Counted from the stretch's first letter, positions 51,111 to 61,185 are shown. The stretch: 64,000 bases of DNA from Pseudarthrobacter oxydans (GCF_013314975.1 NZ_JABTYH010000001.1:1-64000); one strand, 5' to 3'. The notes: generated by a model not told the origin, from the letters alone. Translations and numbers: made by a program.

Positions 51111-52060
51111 CACCCGCAGCGGTGGTGCTGGTCAGCGGTCCGGAAGAGTACCTGGGCATCAGGGCCATGGACCGCGTCCGCGCGCAGGTGCGGGCTGCAG
51201 CCCCGGACGTTGAGGTCAGCCGCATCAACGCGGCTGCCTATGAGCCGGGCACCCTGCTGATGCAGGTGAGCCCCTCGCTCTTCGGGGAGAGCAAGCTCAT
51301 TGAGGTGGAGGCCGTCGAGGCCATGAACGACGCTTTCCTCGCCGATGCGCTCCGGTACGTGGAACACACGGAACCCGATGCCGTCCTGGTTCTCCGGCAC
51401 GGCGGGGGAGTCAGGGGGAAGAAGCTCCTGGACGCCGTAAAGAAGGGCGGCTGGCCCGTGGTGGACTGCCAGCCCCTCAAGAAGGACGCAGACAAGGTGG
51501 CCTTTGTGGCGGCCGAATTCAAGGCCGGCGGCCGCCGTATTGAGCAGGACGCCGTCCAGGCGCTGGTCAACGCGGTGGGAGCCAACCTTTCTGAACTTGC
51601 CGCCGCGTGCAGCCAGCTCATCGCGGATGCAGGAACCACCGTCACCTCGGAGGTTGTGGACCGCTACTACGGCGGCCGTATCGAGGCGACAGCTTTCAAG
51701 GTGGCTGATGCTGCCATGGCGGGCAATGCTCCCTTGGCCCTGTCCACGCTCCGCCATGCCCTCGCTACGGGAGCGGATCCCGTACCGCTGGTGGCAGCGC
51801 TGGCCGCAAAGCTTCGAACGGTTGCGAGGGTTGCCGGCGCATCCGGATCCTCCGCCCAGATAGCCGCGGAGCTTGGCATGCAGCCCTGGCTGGTTGAGCA
51901 GGCGCAACGGGATGTCAGGCGATGGACGCCGGAGGGGCTTGTCCGGTCCATCCAGGCCACCGCCGAAGCCGACGCGCAGGTCAAAGGCCTCTCCCGCGAC
52001 CCCGTCTACGCGGTGGAGCACGCGGTCACGGTCATCGCCATGTCCGTCCAGGGCCGCTGA
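51044..52060 (+). CDS. holA: DNA polymerase III subunit delta
   Basis: HolA of 338 residues, the clamp-loader subunit that opens the beta clamp. It contains the N-terminal AAA-like domain (VVLVSGPEEYLGIRAMDRVRAQV), EVEAVEAMNDAFLADALRYV, a middle region KKDADKVAFVAAEFKAGGRRIEQDAVQALVNAVGANLSELAAACSQLI and a C-terminal collar domain. The ATG is chosen because GGAAGGAA lies six bases upstream; it starts inside the end of comEC. The frame is open far upstream, but that part is a shadow of comEC. Confidence 0.92.
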   Translation: MAAAQKRATRSPASNAATWRDVTPAAVVLVSGPEEYLGIRAMDRVRAQVRAAAPDVEVSRINAAAYEPGTLLMQVSPSLFGESKLIEVEAVEAMNDAFLADALRYVEHTEPDAVLVLRHGGGVRGKKLLDAVKKGGWPVVDCQPLKKDADKVAFVAAEFKAGGRRIEQDAVQALVNAVGANLSELAAACSQLIADAGTTVTSEVVDRYYGGRIEATAFKVADAAMAGNAPLALSTLRHALATGADPVPLVAALAAKLRTVARVAGASGSSAQIAAELGMQPWLVEQAQRDVRRWTPEGLVRSIQATAEADAQVKGLSRDPVYAVEHAVTVIAMSVQGR

Positions 52061-52191
52061 CCTTTCAGCAGGCCTGCGGGATCCCCTGCTCGGGCGCCTG
52101 TCCGCGAAGGTCCTCAGGCTTGCGCGCACCTGTAAGGCTCTGATCCGCGCACCAGCCCAGGATTTAGGGGCGGGGGCTGCGCTTAAAGATG

Positions 52192-52221
52192 TGTGGCCGG
52201 CACCCTAGGGTACCGGCCACA
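52192..52221. terminator. bidirectional stem-loop between holA and rpsT
   Basis: TGTGGCCGG (52192-52200) pairs with CCGGCCACA (52213-52221); after one mismatch ACC and GGT extend the stem around CTAG. It lies between the convergent holA and rpsT genes. On the minus strand it is followed by CATCTTTAA. Confidence 0.7.
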
Positions 52222-52248
52222 ACCATCAGTTCAAGCGAACTGGAAACC

Positions 52249-52509
52249 TTACAGTGCGTTGACCTTCTTGGAGATCGCCGACTTGCGGTTTGCTGCGTTG
52301 TTCTTGTGCAGAACACCCTTGCTGACAGCCTTGTCCAGCTTGCGGCTGGCAGCTACCAGGGCAGCAGCAGCTGCATCCTTGTCCGTGGACTCAACGGCGG
52401 TGTTGACGGCGCGGATGGCCGTCTTCAGCTCGGACTTGACTGCGTTGTTGCGCAGGCGTGCCTTCTCGTTGGTGAGGATGCGCTTCTTCTGGGACTTGAT
52501 ATTCGCCAC
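52249..52509 (-). CDS. rpsT: 30S ribosomal protein S20
   Basis: An 86-residue S20, three-helix, Lys/Ala/Asn-rich ([21 protein letters not shown]..., with [20 protein letters not shown] near the end), binding the bottom of 16S rRNA. The start is GTG with AAAGAGAG upstream. It faces holA, as in many actinobacteria. It has a 5' leader of about 115 bases if the candidate -10 upstream is right. Confidence 0.97.
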   Translation of the reverse strand: MANIKSQKKRILTNEKARLRNNAVKSELKTAIRAVNTAVESTDKDAAAAALVAASRKLDKAVSKGVLHKNNAANRKSAISKKVNAL

Positions 52510-52632
52510 GTGTGAACTCTCTTTTTAATGCGGAAATGGTCTAGAGGGCTTTCAAGCTGGCCATTGACTGAGCGGCGTGGGGATACCTATGGCGGCCAAC
52601 CATCAGTGGCCGTCGACCTGCACGGACACACA

Positions 52633-52638
52633 GCTATA
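52633..52638 (-). promoter_or_regulatory. candidate -10 of rpsT
   Basis: On the minus strand TATAGC is the best -10-like hexamer in the 169-base gap before rpsT, preceded by a weak -35. S20 autoregulates through its mRNA in E. coli; no equivalent structure could be identified here. Confidence 0.3.
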
Positions 52639-52678
52639 AAGAGTAGCAGGTCAGCGGCAGCTCTTGCCATTTCAGGGC

Positions 52679-53239
52679 TTAGGCCCAGCCGTGTCGCCGG
52701 CGCAGGGAGGAGGCCACCCGATCGAACCGGTTACGGTCCAGCACGGCACCCTCCCGCCGGATGCCGTCCGGGCGGAGCTGGAGGACGCGGTCCAGCCGGG
52801 CCTCGCTGGGCCGGCCCTGCCGGTCCCAGCCGCCAACTCCGATGTCCACGTAATCCGCTGATGCCGCAGAATCGGGAACACGGTCCCTGCTGGTCAGCAT
52901 CAGTCCGAGCAGGTAGCGGCCGTTGCGGCCCACCAGCAGCACAGGACGGTCCTTCCCGCGGCTGTGGTCTTCCTCGTACGGCACCCACGCCCACACCACT
53001 TCCCCGGGATCCGGTTCACCATCCGGCCTGGCCGCATACCGGACAGTGAATTTCCCGTGGAAGTCCCCGGGGTAGCCAGCAGCGGCGTTTGACCTGCCCT
53101 GGACCTGCCCGTCGCCGGAAGCCGGTCCAGGCCGGCCCGGGGTGCGGCGGCCGGCTGCCCCTGCAGCGCTTCGCACCTTGTGGAGTGTTCGCAGGCCCGT
53201 CCTGACCGCGTCCTGCAGTGATCGGAGATTGAAAACCAT
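52679..53239 (-). CDS. orphan PemK/MazF-like protein
   Basis: A 186-residue protein. The first 70 or so residues are basic and Gly/Pro-rich, probably disordered. The rest resembles the PemK/MazF SH3-like barrel: [42 protein letters not shown] region, with the family's G-E-V, G-K-x-R-P-V-L core and a C-terminal DRNRFDRV. MazF toxins cut mRNA, but no antitoxin gene is adjacent and the catalytic residues cannot be confirmed by eye, so this may be a domesticated relative. The start lacks a ribosome binding site and looks leaderless. It is divergent from lepA. Confidence 0.7.
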   Translation of the reverse strand: MVFNLRSLQDAVRTGLRTLHKVRSAAGAAGRRTPGRPGPASGDGQVQGRSNAAAGYPGDFHGKFTVRYAARPDGEPDPGEVVWAWVPYEEDHSRGKDRPVLLVGRNGRYLLGLMLTSRDRVPDSAASADYVDIGVGGWDRQGRPSEARLDRVLQLRPDGIRREGAVLDRNRFDRVASSLRRRHGWA

Positions 53240-53251
53240 CCAGCCACCCTA
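53240..53251 (-). promoter_or_regulatory. TANNNT-N6-start, probable leaderless promoter of the MazF-like gene
   Basis: On the minus strand TAGGGT (53251-53246) is followed by six bases and the ATG at 53239. No Shine-Dalgarno sequence is present. Confidence 0.5.
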
Positions 53252-53418
53252 TAGCGGCCTCCCGCGCGGAGGAATGCTGGCGGGAACTCCCTTTAGGATG
53301 CGGTGCGGCAGGCCTTGACGTGGGACACTGGAGGTTGAAAATGTGCGGCCAGCCCGCGGGCCGCCCACGGCGCGCCCAGGCGGATGGCCGTGTGAATGCC
53401 AAGAGTAAGGACCCCTGC

Positions 53419-55272
53419 GTGTCTCCCATGGCCCGCACCGCACCGGTGCCCGCCGCGACAGATCCGGCCATTATTCGGAATTTCTGTATCATCGCGCACA
53501 TTGACCACGGTAAGTCCACACTGGCCGACCGGATGCTGCAGTTCACCGGCGTGGTCCAGTCCCGGGACATGAAGGCCCAGTACCTGGACCGGATGGACAT
53601 TGAGCGCGAGCGCGGCATCACCATCAAGTCCCAGGCGGTCCGCATGCCGTGGGAACTCGACGGCACCAGCTACGCGCTGAACATGATCGATACACCCGGA
53701 CACGTTGACTTCACGTATGAGGTCTCCCGCTCCCTCGCGGCATGTGAAGGGGCGATCCTCCTCGTGGACGCTGCCCAGGGCATCGAGGCCCAGACCCTGG
53801 CCAACCTGTACCTGGCCATGGAAAACAACCTCACGATCATCCCCGTCCTGAACAAGATCGACCTCCCGGCAGCGCAGCCGGAGAAGTACGCGGCGGAGCT
53901 GGCCAGCCTGATCGGCGGAGATCCGGAGGACGTCCTGCGCGTTTCGGGCAAGACCGGCATGGGCGTGGAGGCGCTGCTGGACAAGATCGTCCGCGACCTG
54001 CCGGCTCCCCAGGGCGACGCCAATGCCCCTGCGCGCGCCATGATCTTCGACTCGGTGTATGACACCTACCGCGGCGTGGTCACCTATGTCAGGGTGGTGG
54101 ACGGCATGCTGCACCCCCGCGAACGCATCCAGATGATGTCCACCCGGGCCACGCACGAACTCCTTGAGATCGGGGTGAGCTCCCCGGAACCAACCCCCTC
54201 CAAGGGCCTGGGCGTCGGGGAAGTGGGCTACCTCATCACGGGTGTGAAGGATGTCCGCCTGTCCAAGGTGGGCGACACCGTGACCAACCTTGCCAAGCCT
54301 GCCGCGGACTCGCTTCCCGGCTATGCGGATGCCAAGCCCATGGTCTTCTCCGGTCTGTACCCGCTGGACGGCACGGACTACCCGGTGCTGCGCGATGCGC
54401 TGGAGAAGCTGATGCTCAACGACGCCGCCCTGGTCTACGAGCCCGAAACGTCCGCCGCCCTTGGCTTCGGCTTCCGTGTTGGCTTCCTGGGCCTGCTCCA
54501 CCTTGAAATCACGCGCGAGCGGCTGGAGCGCGAGTACAACCTGGACCTGATCTCCACCGCCCCCAACGTGGAATACGAGGTCACGCTGGAGGACAAGAAA
54601 GTGGTCCACGTGACCAACCCCAGCGAATACCCCTCCGGCAAAATCTCCGAGGTCCGCGAGCCAATGGTGGCCGCCACCATCCTGGCCCCGAACGAATTCG
54701 TCGGAGCCATCATGGAGCTCTGCCAGAGCCGCCGCGGTGTGATGGGCGGCATGGACTACCTGTCCGAGGACCGGGTGGAAATCCGGTACCGCCTTCCACT
54801 GGCCGAGATCGTGTTCGACTTCTTCGACATCCTGAAGTCCAAGACCCGCGGCTACGGTTCCCTGGACTGGAAGGCCGACGGCGACCAGGTGGCCGACCTT
54901 GTCAAGGTGGACATCATGCTCCAGGGCGAGCAGGTTGATGCCTTCTCCGCCATCACCCACCGCGACAAGGCCTACGCGTACGGCGTCATGATGACCACCA
55001 AGCTGCGCGAGCTCATTCCCCGCCAGCAGTTCGAGGTGCCCATCCAGGCGGCCATCGGCTCCAGGATCATCGCCCGCGAAAGCATCCGCGCCATCCGCAA
55101 GGACGTCCTGGCCAAGTGCTACGGCGGTGACATCTCCCGTAAGCGCAAACTGCTGGAAAAGCAGAAGGAAGGCAAGAAGCGCATGAAGATGGTAGGCCGC
55201 GTCGAAGTCCCCCAGGAAGCCTTCATCGCTGCGCTCACCACAGACGAGTCCAAGGACAAGGCCAGGAAGTAG
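53419..55272 (+). CDS. lepA: elongation factor 4 (LepA), ribosome back-translocase
   Basis: LepA of 617 residues. The GTPase domain has AHIDHGKST (G1), RERGITI (G2), DTPGHVDF (G3) and NKIDLP (G4). EF-G-like domains II, III and V follow, then the LepA-specific C-terminal domain ending [24 protein letters not shown]. It acts on stalled or mis-translocated ribosomes. GTG 53419 has AAGGA seven bases upstream and gives the usual length. An in-frame ATG at 53341 with GGAGG six bases upstream is a credible alternative, adding 26 residues. Confidence 0.96.
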   Translation: MSPMARTAPVPAATDPAIIRNFCIIAHIDHGKSTLADRMLQFTGVVQSRDMKAQYLDRMDIERERGITIKSQAVRMPWELDGTSYALNMIDTPGHVDFTYEVSRSLAACEGAILLVDAAQGIEAQTLANLYLAMENNLTIIPVLNKIDLPAAQPEKYAAELASLIGGDPEDVLRVSGKTGMGVEALLDKIVRDLPAPQGDANAPARAMIFDSVYDTYRGVVTYVRVVDGMLHPRERIQMMSTRATHELLEIGVSSPEPTPSKGLGVGEVGYLITGVKDVRLSKVGDTVTNLAKPAADSLPGYADAKPMVFSGLYPLDGTDYPVLRDALEKLMLNDAALVYEPETSAALGFGFRVGFLGLLHLEITRERLEREYNLDLISTAPNVEYEVTLEDKKVVHVTNPSEYPSGKISEVREPMVAATILAPNEFVGAIMELCQSRRGVMGGMDYLSEDRVEIRYRLPLAEIVFDFFDILKSKTRGYGSLDWKADGDQVADLVKVDIMLQGEQVDAFSAITHRDKAYAYGVMMTTKLRELIPRQQFEVPIQAAIGSRIIARESIRAIRKDVLAKCYGGDISRKRKLLEKQKEGKKRMKMVGRVEVPQEAFIAALTTDESKDKARK

Positions 55273-55308
55273 TGGTTACAGCGGCCGGCAGTGCAGGAGG
55301 ACCCTGCA

Positions 55309-56538
55309 GTGCCTAGCGTTCTTCCCCTGGGCGACCCGGCGCCGTCGGACGGTCTGCTGCCCCGCCAGGCAGCCGACGGTGCGGCGGACCGGGCATTCGG
55401 GCTCTATGTTCACATCCCGTTCTGCGCCGTCCGCTGCGGCTACTGCGACTTCAACACCTATACCGCCACGGAGCTCGGTGGCGGCGCCTCGCAGGATGCC
55501 TATGCCGCCACCGCGGCCTCGGAAGTGTCCCTGGCAGCCAGCGTCCTTGCAGAATCCGGCCTCCCCGCGCGGCCGCTCAGCACAGTGTTCTTCGGAGGCG
55601 GCACGCCAACCCTGCTCCCCGCGGAGGACCTGGCCCTGATCCTGGGGCGCGCCATCGACCAGTGGGGCATCGAGGATGGCGCCGAGGTCACTACGGAGGC
55701 CAACCCGGACTCGGTCACCCCGGAATCCCTTGCCGTCCTGAAGGAGGCCGGGTTCACCCGGATTTCGTTCGGCATGCAGTCAGCCGTTCCGCACGTCCTC
55801 AAGGTCCTTGACCGGACCCACACGCCCAGCCGCGTGCCGCAGGTAGTGCAGTGGGCCCGGGACGCCGGGCTGGCCGTCAGCCTGGACCTCATCTACGGCA
55901 CGCCGGGGGAGTCGCTGGACGATTGGCGGTACTCGCTCGAGACCGCCCTGTCCTACCAGCCGGACCACATCAGCGCTTACGCGCTGATTATCGAGGACGG
56001 GACCAAGCTCGCGGCACAGATCCGCCGTGGTGAAGTTCCGGGGATCGACGACGACGACCACGCCGACAAGTACGAGCTCGCCGATGAATTGATCACCAAA
56101 GCAGGCCTTGCCTGGTACGAGGTCAGCAACTGGGCCCGCACGCCCGGACAGGCCTGCCGCCACAACCTCGCCTACTGGCGCGGCGACGACTGGTGGGGGA
56201 TCGGGCCCGGAGCCCACTCGCACGTGGGCGGTGTCCGCTGGTGGAACGTCAAGCACCCCACTGCCTACGCCGGACGCCTTGCACAAGGAATGTCACCGGC
56301 GGCGGGGAGGGAAACCCTGGATTCGGAAACCCGGAATATGGAGCGGGTGATGCTTGAGGTCCGCCTCCACTCCGGCCTCGAGATCGCTTCGCTCGGCGCC
56401 ACAGGGCGGCGCGAGGTCGCCGGACTGATCGCGGAGGAACTGGTGGATGCTGCCGCCGCTTTCGCGGGATGGCTGGTCCTCACGCTGAAGGGCAGGCTGC
56501 TGGCGGACGCGGTGGTGCGCCGGGTCCTGCCGGACTAG
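55309..56538 (+). CDS. hemW: HemW-type radical SAM heme chaperone
   Basis: A 409-residue radical SAM protein. The cluster-binding motif is C39-x3-C43-x-x-C46 (HIPFCAVRCGYCDFNTY), and the SAM-binding FFGGGTPTLL follows. The HemN-like C-terminal domain has NLAYWRGDDWWGIGPGAHSHV. Relatives formerly annotated as oxygen-independent coproporphyrinogen oxidase are HemW heme chaperones; the single cluster motif without the extra HemN features favours HemW. GTG 55309 lies eight bases after AGGAGG. It follows lepA, as in many Gram-positive bacteria. Confidence 0.92.
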   Translation: MPSVLPLGDPAPSDGLLPRQAADGAADRAFGLYVHIPFCAVRCGYCDFNTYTATELGGGASQDAYAATAASEVSLAASVLAESGLPARPLSTVFFGGGTPTLLPAEDLALILGRAIDQWGIEDGAEVTTEANPDSVTPESLAVLKEAGFTRISFGMQSAVPHVLKVLDRTHTPSRVPQVVQWARDAGLAVSLDLIYGTPGESLDDWRYSLETALSYQPDHISAYALIIEDGTKLAAQIRRGEVPGIDDDDHADKYELADELITKAGLAWYEVSNWARTPGQACRHNLAYWRGDDWWGIGPGAHSHVGGVRWWNVKHPTAYAGRLAQGMSPAAGRETLDSETRNMERVMLEVRLHSGLEIASLGATGRREVAGLIAEELVDAAAAFAGWLVLTLKGRLLADAVVRRVLPD

Positions 56539-56579
56539 CAGTTTGTAGGCCGGGAACCGGTGCCGGGAGCCGGCGGGGA

Positions 56580-56999
56580 CTACTTGATCCAGCGCAGGTT
56601 GTACGGGTAGCGGTGCGGCTGGCCCTTGTTGACATGGATGCCGGCTGCCACGGAGAAGCAGGTCAAGGCGATCCAGATGAGGGTGGCAATCACGGCAAAA
56701 ATGTTGCCGACCACCGGAACAAACACCAGGATGTTCGCCACCACAGCAGCGATGGTGGGCGGCAGGCTGAAGTTGAGCGCTTCCTTGGACTCCTGCGCCG
56801 TGAAAGGGCCCCGGTCCCGGAAAATCAGGTAGATCAGCAGAGCCGGAACGCAGCCCAGGATTCCGCCGAAATGGGCCATGGTGGCCCACTGCCGGTCCTC
56901 GCTGGCTGTCAGGGGCAGCGCATTCGCCGGAACGCCATGGTATTCCGAACGGCCCTGGCCGCCCTGGGTGTCCCTGTGATCGCGTGCGTTTTCTGCCAC
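56580..56999 (-). CDS. DUF4870 domain-containing membrane protein
   Basis: A 139-residue protein with three to four hydrophobic segments (about 45-125). The DUF4870 pattern is WATMAHFGGILGCVPALLIYLIFRDRGPFTAQESKEALNFSL, similar to Tic20-like proteins. The first 35 residues are hydrophilic. The function of the family is unknown. I prefer GTG 56999, which has AGAAGGA seven bases upstream; an ATG eight codons earlier (57023) lacks this. It converges on hemW. Confidence 0.85.
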   Translation of the reverse strand: MAENARDHRDTQGGQGRSEYHGVPANALPLTASEDRQWATMAHFGGILGCVPALLIYLIFRDRGPFTAQESKEALNFSLPPTIAAVVANILVFVPVVGNIFAVIATLIWIALTCFSVAAGIHVNKGQPHRYPYNLRWIK

Positions 57000-57152
57000 A
57001 GTCTGTTCCTTCTGAAAGTGCAATGGAGATGGCTAAGAGTGCATAGAGGTTGCGCCAGCCTGCAACTACCGCAGGTTCCGCACTACCAAGAATACTGGCT
57101 GGACGCCCAGAAGTTGCCTTGGGCTCCAGGCGCAGCGGCAACGGGGTACCTG

Positions 57153-58001
57153 TCAGGGAACCGTGAGGAAATCAATGACTTCCTCTACCCTCCCCAGCAG
57201 GGAGGCTTCCAGGTCCGCGTAGGTGCGGACCGCACCCAGCAGCTTCTGCCACCCGAGACCGATGTCCTCCTTGGTGGCATGGGGCCAGCCGAACGCGGCG
57301 AGGATACCGGTCTTCCAGTCCTGCCCGCGCGGCACCACAGGCCATTTTTCGATGCCCAGGACAGCCGGCCGGATCGCCTGCCAGACGTCCACATAGGGGT
57401 GGCCTACGATCAGCACGTTCCCGGCAGCACCCGGCGAGGCCATGACGGCGTCCGCGATGCGCGATTCCTTGGAGTCCGGCACCAGGTGGTCCACCAAAAC
57501 TCCGAGGCGCCGGCCCGGTCCGGGCCTGAACTCGGCTACCGCGCCGGCAAGGTCGTCGATGCCGTGGAGGGGTTCGACGACGATGCCTTCCACCCGAAGG
57601 TCGTCTCCCCAGACCTTTTCCACCAGTTCGGCGTCGTGCTTTCCCTCAACCCAGATCCGGCTGGCCTTGGCGACCTGCGCCCGCTGGCTGGCCACCCGGA
57701 CCGAACCCGAGGCTGTCCGGCCGGCTGCAGCGGCGGGAGCCTGGCGGGGCGCCGGCGGGAGGAGCTTGATAGCCTGCCCTTCGAGGAGGAAGCCGAACCC
57801 CAGGCGGAAAGACCTGGACTTGCCGCGCCTGTCCTCGAGTGCCACCACATGCATGCCGCCGGACTTCTCCACGCGGGTCACGGCGCCCACCCAGCCGGAC
57901 TGGACGTCCTCCAGCACCATTCCGCGCTCAACAGGCACTTCAGGCAGGGCAGCCCTGGACGGAGCGGACATGTCCTGGGGTCCCCAGTTCTGGTAATGCA
58001 T
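57153..58001 (-). CDS. DUF3097 domain-containing protein
   Basis: A 282-residue soluble protein of the actinobacterial DUF3097 family. An N-terminal beta-rich part (about 20-80: VLEDVQSGWVGAVTRVEKSGGMHVVALEDRRGK) precedes a region that looks Toprim-like: RIWVEGKHDAELVEKVWGDDLR, then VEPLHGIDDL and LGVLVDHLVPDSKE. The resemblance to Toprim is my inference; no enzyme activity is established to my knowledge. GGAG lies seven bases before the ATG. It is divergent from hrcA, with the CIRCE region between. Confidence 0.85.
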   Translation of the reverse strand: MHYQNWGPQDMSAPSRAALPEVPVERGMVLEDVQSGWVGAVTRVEKSGGMHVVALEDRRGKSRSFRLGFGFLLEGQAIKLLPPAPRQAPAAAAGRTASGSVRVASQRAQVAKASRIWVEGKHDAELVEKVWGDDLRVEGIVVEPLHGIDDLAGAVAEFRPGPGRRLGVLVDHLVPDSKESRIADAVMASPGAAGNVLIVGHPYVDVWQAIRPAVLGIEKWPVVPRGQDWKTGILAAFGWPHATKEDIGLGWQKLLGAVRTYADLEASLLGRVEEVIDFLTVP

Positions 58002-58091
58002 TGATTCACTCCGCCTAGCGCTCGATCACAGGTCCGGAATTTCGCCCGGAGCGGTACCAATGCTAGCAACGGGCAGAGGCATAATAGACTG

Positions 58092-58118
58092 TTAGCACTT
58101 GGGCATGTCGAGTGCTAA
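58092..58118 (+). promoter_or_regulatory. CIRCE operator upstream of hrcA
   Basis: TTAGCACTT-N9-GAGTGCTAA differs from the consensus CIRCE (TTAGCACTC-N9-GAGTGCTAA) by one base. A -10-like CATAAT (58080-58085) lies seven bases upstream, so the operator would cover the transcription start. HrcA, encoded next, should bind here and repress hrcA-dnaJ until heat stress. Confidence 0.9.
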
Positions 58119-58176
58119 ACGATGGGCGGCACAGCGCGGGCGGCGCTGCCGCCCCAACCCTGGATGGAGGTGGAGT

Positions 58177-59190
58177 GTGAGCGAGCCACGCAAACTTGAA
58201 GTACTCCGTGCCATCGTGGAGGACTACGTCCATTCCCGCGAACCCGTGGGATCCAAAGCCCTGGTGGAGCGCCATCATCTCGGTGTGTCCAGCGCAACCA
58301 TCAGGAATGACATGGCAGCACTGGAGGAAGAGGGCCTGATCACGGCCCCGCACACCAGCGCCGGGCGGATTCCGACAGATAAGGGATACCGGCTCTTCGT
58401 GGACCAGATCTCTGCCGTCAAGCCGCTCTCCCCGGCGGAGCGCCGCGCCATCCAGTCCCTGCTGGAAGGATCGGACGACCTGGACGATGTCCTGGACCGC
58501 ACTGTCCGGCTCCTGTCCCAGCTGACCAACCAGGTTGCCGTGGTCCAGTACCCTCACTTGAGCAGGGCCCTGGTCCGGCATATCGAATTTGTCCTCCTCG
58601 CCCCGCGAAAGGTGCTGGTGGTGTTGATCGCCAACAGCGGCAAGGTGGAGCAGCGCGTTATCGACGTCGGCCAGGACCTGGGGGATGACGCCTTGGCGGG
58701 CCTGCGGGCACGCTTCCTCGGATCGCTTGCCGGAACGCCGCTGAGCCAGCTCTCCCAGTCCCTGCCTGCCGTGGTGGCCACGGCTGCCCCGGGGCAAAGG
58801 CAGGCGGCGCAGGCCCTCGCTATCGGCCTGGAAGCCCTGGCGCAGAGCAGCCGCGAGGAACGCATGGTCATGGCCGGCACAGCGAATTTGGCGCGGTCCA
58901 ACGTGGACTTCCCACTGAGCATCGGCCCGGTGCTGGAAGCCCTGGAGGAGCAGGTGGTCATGCTCCGCCTGCTGAGCGAGATGGCGCAGGACCACCGCGG
59001 AGTGGCTGTCAGCATCGGCCGCGAGAATCCCTACGACGGACTGGCCGAGGCATCGGTGGTGGCCACCGGCTACGGCCCGGACAGCGCAGCAAAGATCGGC
59101 ATTCTGGGACCAACACGCATGGACTATCCCACCACCATGGCCGCGGTCAGGGCCGTCGCCCGCTACCTTTCCCGGATCCTGGGCCCCTGA
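58177..59190 (+). CDS. hrcA: heat-inducible transcription repressor HrcA
   Basis: HrcA of 337 residues. The winged-helix N-terminus contains [49 protein letters not shown] and [19 protein letters not shown]; a dimerisation and GAF-like region follows. It represses chaperone genes through CIRCE. GTG 58177 is chosen because GGAGG lies six bases upstream; the frame is open back through the CIRCE element. It is followed by dnaJ and rsmE in the order common in Gram-positive bacteria. Confidence 0.95.
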   Translation: MSEPRKLEVLRAIVEDYVHSREPVGSKALVERHHLGVSSATIRNDMAALEEEGLITAPHTSAGRIPTDKGYRLFVDQISAVKPLSPAERRAIQSLLEGSDDLDDVLDRTVRLLSQLTNQVAVVQYPHLSRALVRHIEFVLLAPRKVLVVLIANSGKVEQRVIDVGQDLGDDALAGLRARFLGSLAGTPLSQLSQSLPAVVATAAPGQRQAAQALAIGLEALAQSSREERMVMAGTANLARSNVDFPLSIGPVLEALEEQVVMLRLLSEMAQDHRGVAVSIGRENPYDGLAEASVVATGYGPDSAAKIGILGPTRMDYPTTMAAVRAVARYLSRILGP

Positions 59191-59271
59191 GGCCCGGCCG
59201 GGACCACTGGACACCCACAGCATTTCCAGCAGTCCAACTGCAGGCAGTACAACAAGGAAGAGATACGAACT

Positions 59272-60399
59272 TTGAGCAGCCACTACGACGTCCTTGGAGT
59301 CTCACCGGAGGCCACGGGAGAAGAGATCAAGAAGGCCTACCGCAAGCTGGCACGCACCCTGCACCCGGACGTCAACCCGGGTGAGGATGCGTCGGACCGC
59401 TTCAAGGCAGTAACCCACGCCTACGAAGTCCTGTCGGATCCCCAGAAACGCCGGGTCTACGACACCACTGGCAACGAAAACGGGACGGACAACGGCTTCG
59501 GCGGTGGCGGATACGCCGGCCAGGGGTTCGCTTTCCAGGACATTTTCGACACCTTCTTTGGTGCCGGCGGTTCCACCGGCCCGGCCTCCCGGGTGCGGCG
59601 CGGGCAGGACGCCCTCATCAGCGTCCGGATCGAACTCCGCGACGCTGTCTTCGGTGTGAACAAGAAGCTCGATGTGGACACCGCCGTCACGTGCCCAACC
59701 TGTGAGGGTTCCTGTTGCCAGCCCGGCAGCCATCCTGAACGCTGCGACATTTGCGGCGGCAGCGGCCAGGTCCAGCGCGCCGTCCGTTCCATCCTGGGAC
59801 AGGTCATGACGGCAGCCCCGTGCGGAACCTGCGAGGGTTTCGGCACCGTCATCAAGGACCCGTGCAACGAGTGCAGCGGCCAGGGACGCATCCGGAGCCG
59901 CCGTTCGCTGACCATCAAGGTTCCCGCCGGCGTTGCCACCGGAACGCGGATCCAGCTTTCCGGCCAGGGCGAGGCAGGCCCGGCCGGCGGACCGTCCGGT
60001 GACCTTTACGTTGAGATCCGCGTGAACAACGACGCCACCTACGTACGCGACAACGACGATCTCCACGCCACCCTGCACATTCCGATGACGGCGGCCGCCC
60101 TGGGCACCGAAGTGAGCCTGGAAACGTTCGACGGGCCACAGGAAATCGACGTCAAGCCCGGGACCCAGTCCGGTGAGATCATCACTCTTCGTGGACTTGG
60201 CGTCACCCACTTGCGCGGTTACGGCCGCGGTGACCTCAAAGTGCATCTCCAGGTTGAGACGCCCGCCAAGCTTGATGCCGCACAGGAAGAGCTCCTGCGG
60301 CAGCTGGCCAAGATGCGCGGTGAACAGATCACAGAGGGCAAGCTTGCGGCCAGCGGCGGCATGTTCGCCAAGCTCCGGGACCGGCTCGGTAACCTGTAG
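59272..60399 (+). CDS. dnaJ: molecular chaperone DnaJ (second type, hrcA-linked)
   Basis: A 375-residue type I DnaJ. It has the J domain with HPD ([12 protein letters not shown]), a Gly/Phe-rich linker ([19 protein letters not shown]) and four CxxCxGxG-type zinc repeats ([32 protein letters not shown]; the first is imperfect). The substrate-binding C-terminal domains follow. It delivers clients to DnaK. The TTG start follows AAGGAAGAGA at a longish distance. No dnaK or grpE is nearby, consistent with the actinobacterial DnaJ2. Confidence 0.94.
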   Translation: MSSHYDVLGVSPEATGEEIKKAYRKLARTLHPDVNPGEDASDRFKAVTHAYEVLSDPQKRRVYDTTGNENGTDNGFGGGGYAGQGFAFQDIFDTFFGAGGSTGPASRVRRGQDALISVRIELRDAVFGVNKKLDVDTAVTCPTCEGSCCQPGSHPERCDICGGSGQVQRAVRSILGQVMTAAPCGTCEGFGTVIKDPCNECSGQGRIRSRRSLTIKVPAGVATGTRIQLSGQGEAGPAGGPSGDLYVEIRVNNDATYVRDNDDLHATLHIPMTAAALGTEVSLETFDGPQEIDVKPGTQSGEIITLRGLGVTHLRGYGRGDLKVHLQVETPAKLDAAQEELLRQLAKMRGEQITEGKLAASGGMFAKLRDRLGNL

Positions 60400-60401
60400 C
60401 G

Positions 60402-61181
60402 GTGAGCAACCCTGTCTTTTTCACCCCGCCCGGGTCCCTGGACCACATGGTGGCGGGGCAGGTCTTCGTCCTCGAGGGGACCGAGGCGCGGCACGCCGTC
60501 ACGGTCAAGCGGCTCACCCCGGGTGAGCCAGTCGACATCGTTGACGGAGCCGGAACGCGGATGAGCGGACGGGTGCTTGCGGCCACGCCCGCACGACTGG
60601 AGGTGGAGTGCGCCTCAGTGGCTGTTGAGGAGCGGCCGTCCACGAGGCTGGTGCTGGTGCAGGCCCTGGCCAAGGGCGACAGGGATGAACTCGCCATCGA
60701 AACGGGCACTGAACTCGGGATCGACGCCGTTATACCCTGGCAGTCCGAACGGTCCATTGTGCGGTGGAAGGGCGACCGGGCGGCCAAAGCCCACGCGAAG
60801 TGGCAGTCGGTGGTGGCGGCGGCAGCAAAGCAGGCGCGCCGCGCGTGGGTCCCCGAGGTGCGTCCCGCCGTCGACACCGCCGCGCTGGCCGGCCTCGTGG
60901 AGGCCGCGGGGCTGGCAGTCATCCTCCATGAGGACGCCGTGCGCCCCCTGCGCGCGGTTCTGGAAGCCTCTTTGGTCGCGGACGGAACGGAACCCCGTGA
61001 AGTGCTGCTGATCGTCGGGCCGGAAGGCGGCATCAGCCCCAGGGAAGTGACCAGGCTCTGCGGGAAAGGCGCCGTCACCGCCCTGCTGGGGCACCATGTC
61101 CTACGCTCGTCAACGGCCGGACCGGCCGCCGTCGTGCTTGCCAGCGACATCCTTGGCCGGTGGACCGCTCCCTCACCCTGA
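60402..61181 (+). CDS. rsmE: 16S rRNA (uracil1498-N3)-methyltransferase
   Basis: A SPOUT-class methyltransferase of 259 residues. An N-terminal PUA-like domain (about 1-75) precedes the knotted C-terminal domain with LVQALAKGDRDELAIETGTELGIDAVIPWQSERS, LLIVGPEGGISPREV and LGHHVLRSSTAGPAAV. It methylates U1498 in the decoding region of 16S rRNA. The GTG start lies two bases after the dnaJ stop, so translation is coupled. Confidence 0.94.
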   Translation: MSNPVFFTPPGSLDHMVAGQVFVLEGTEARHAVTVKRLTPGEPVDIVDGAGTRMSGRVLAATPARLEVECASVAVEERPSTRLVLVQALAKGDRDELAIETGTELGIDAVIPWQSERSIVRWKGDRAAKAHAKWQSVVAAAAKQARRAWVPEVRPAVDTAALAGLVEAAGLAVILHEDAVRPLRAVLEASLVADGTEPREVLLIVGPEGGISPREVTRLCGKGAVTALLGHHVLRSSTAGPAAVVLASDILGRWTAPSP

Positions 61182-61185
61182 CCAG

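Noticed and set aside
53293..54960. Long minus-strand frame opposite lepA
   Set aside because: Shadow of lepA; composition typical of antisense frames in this genome.
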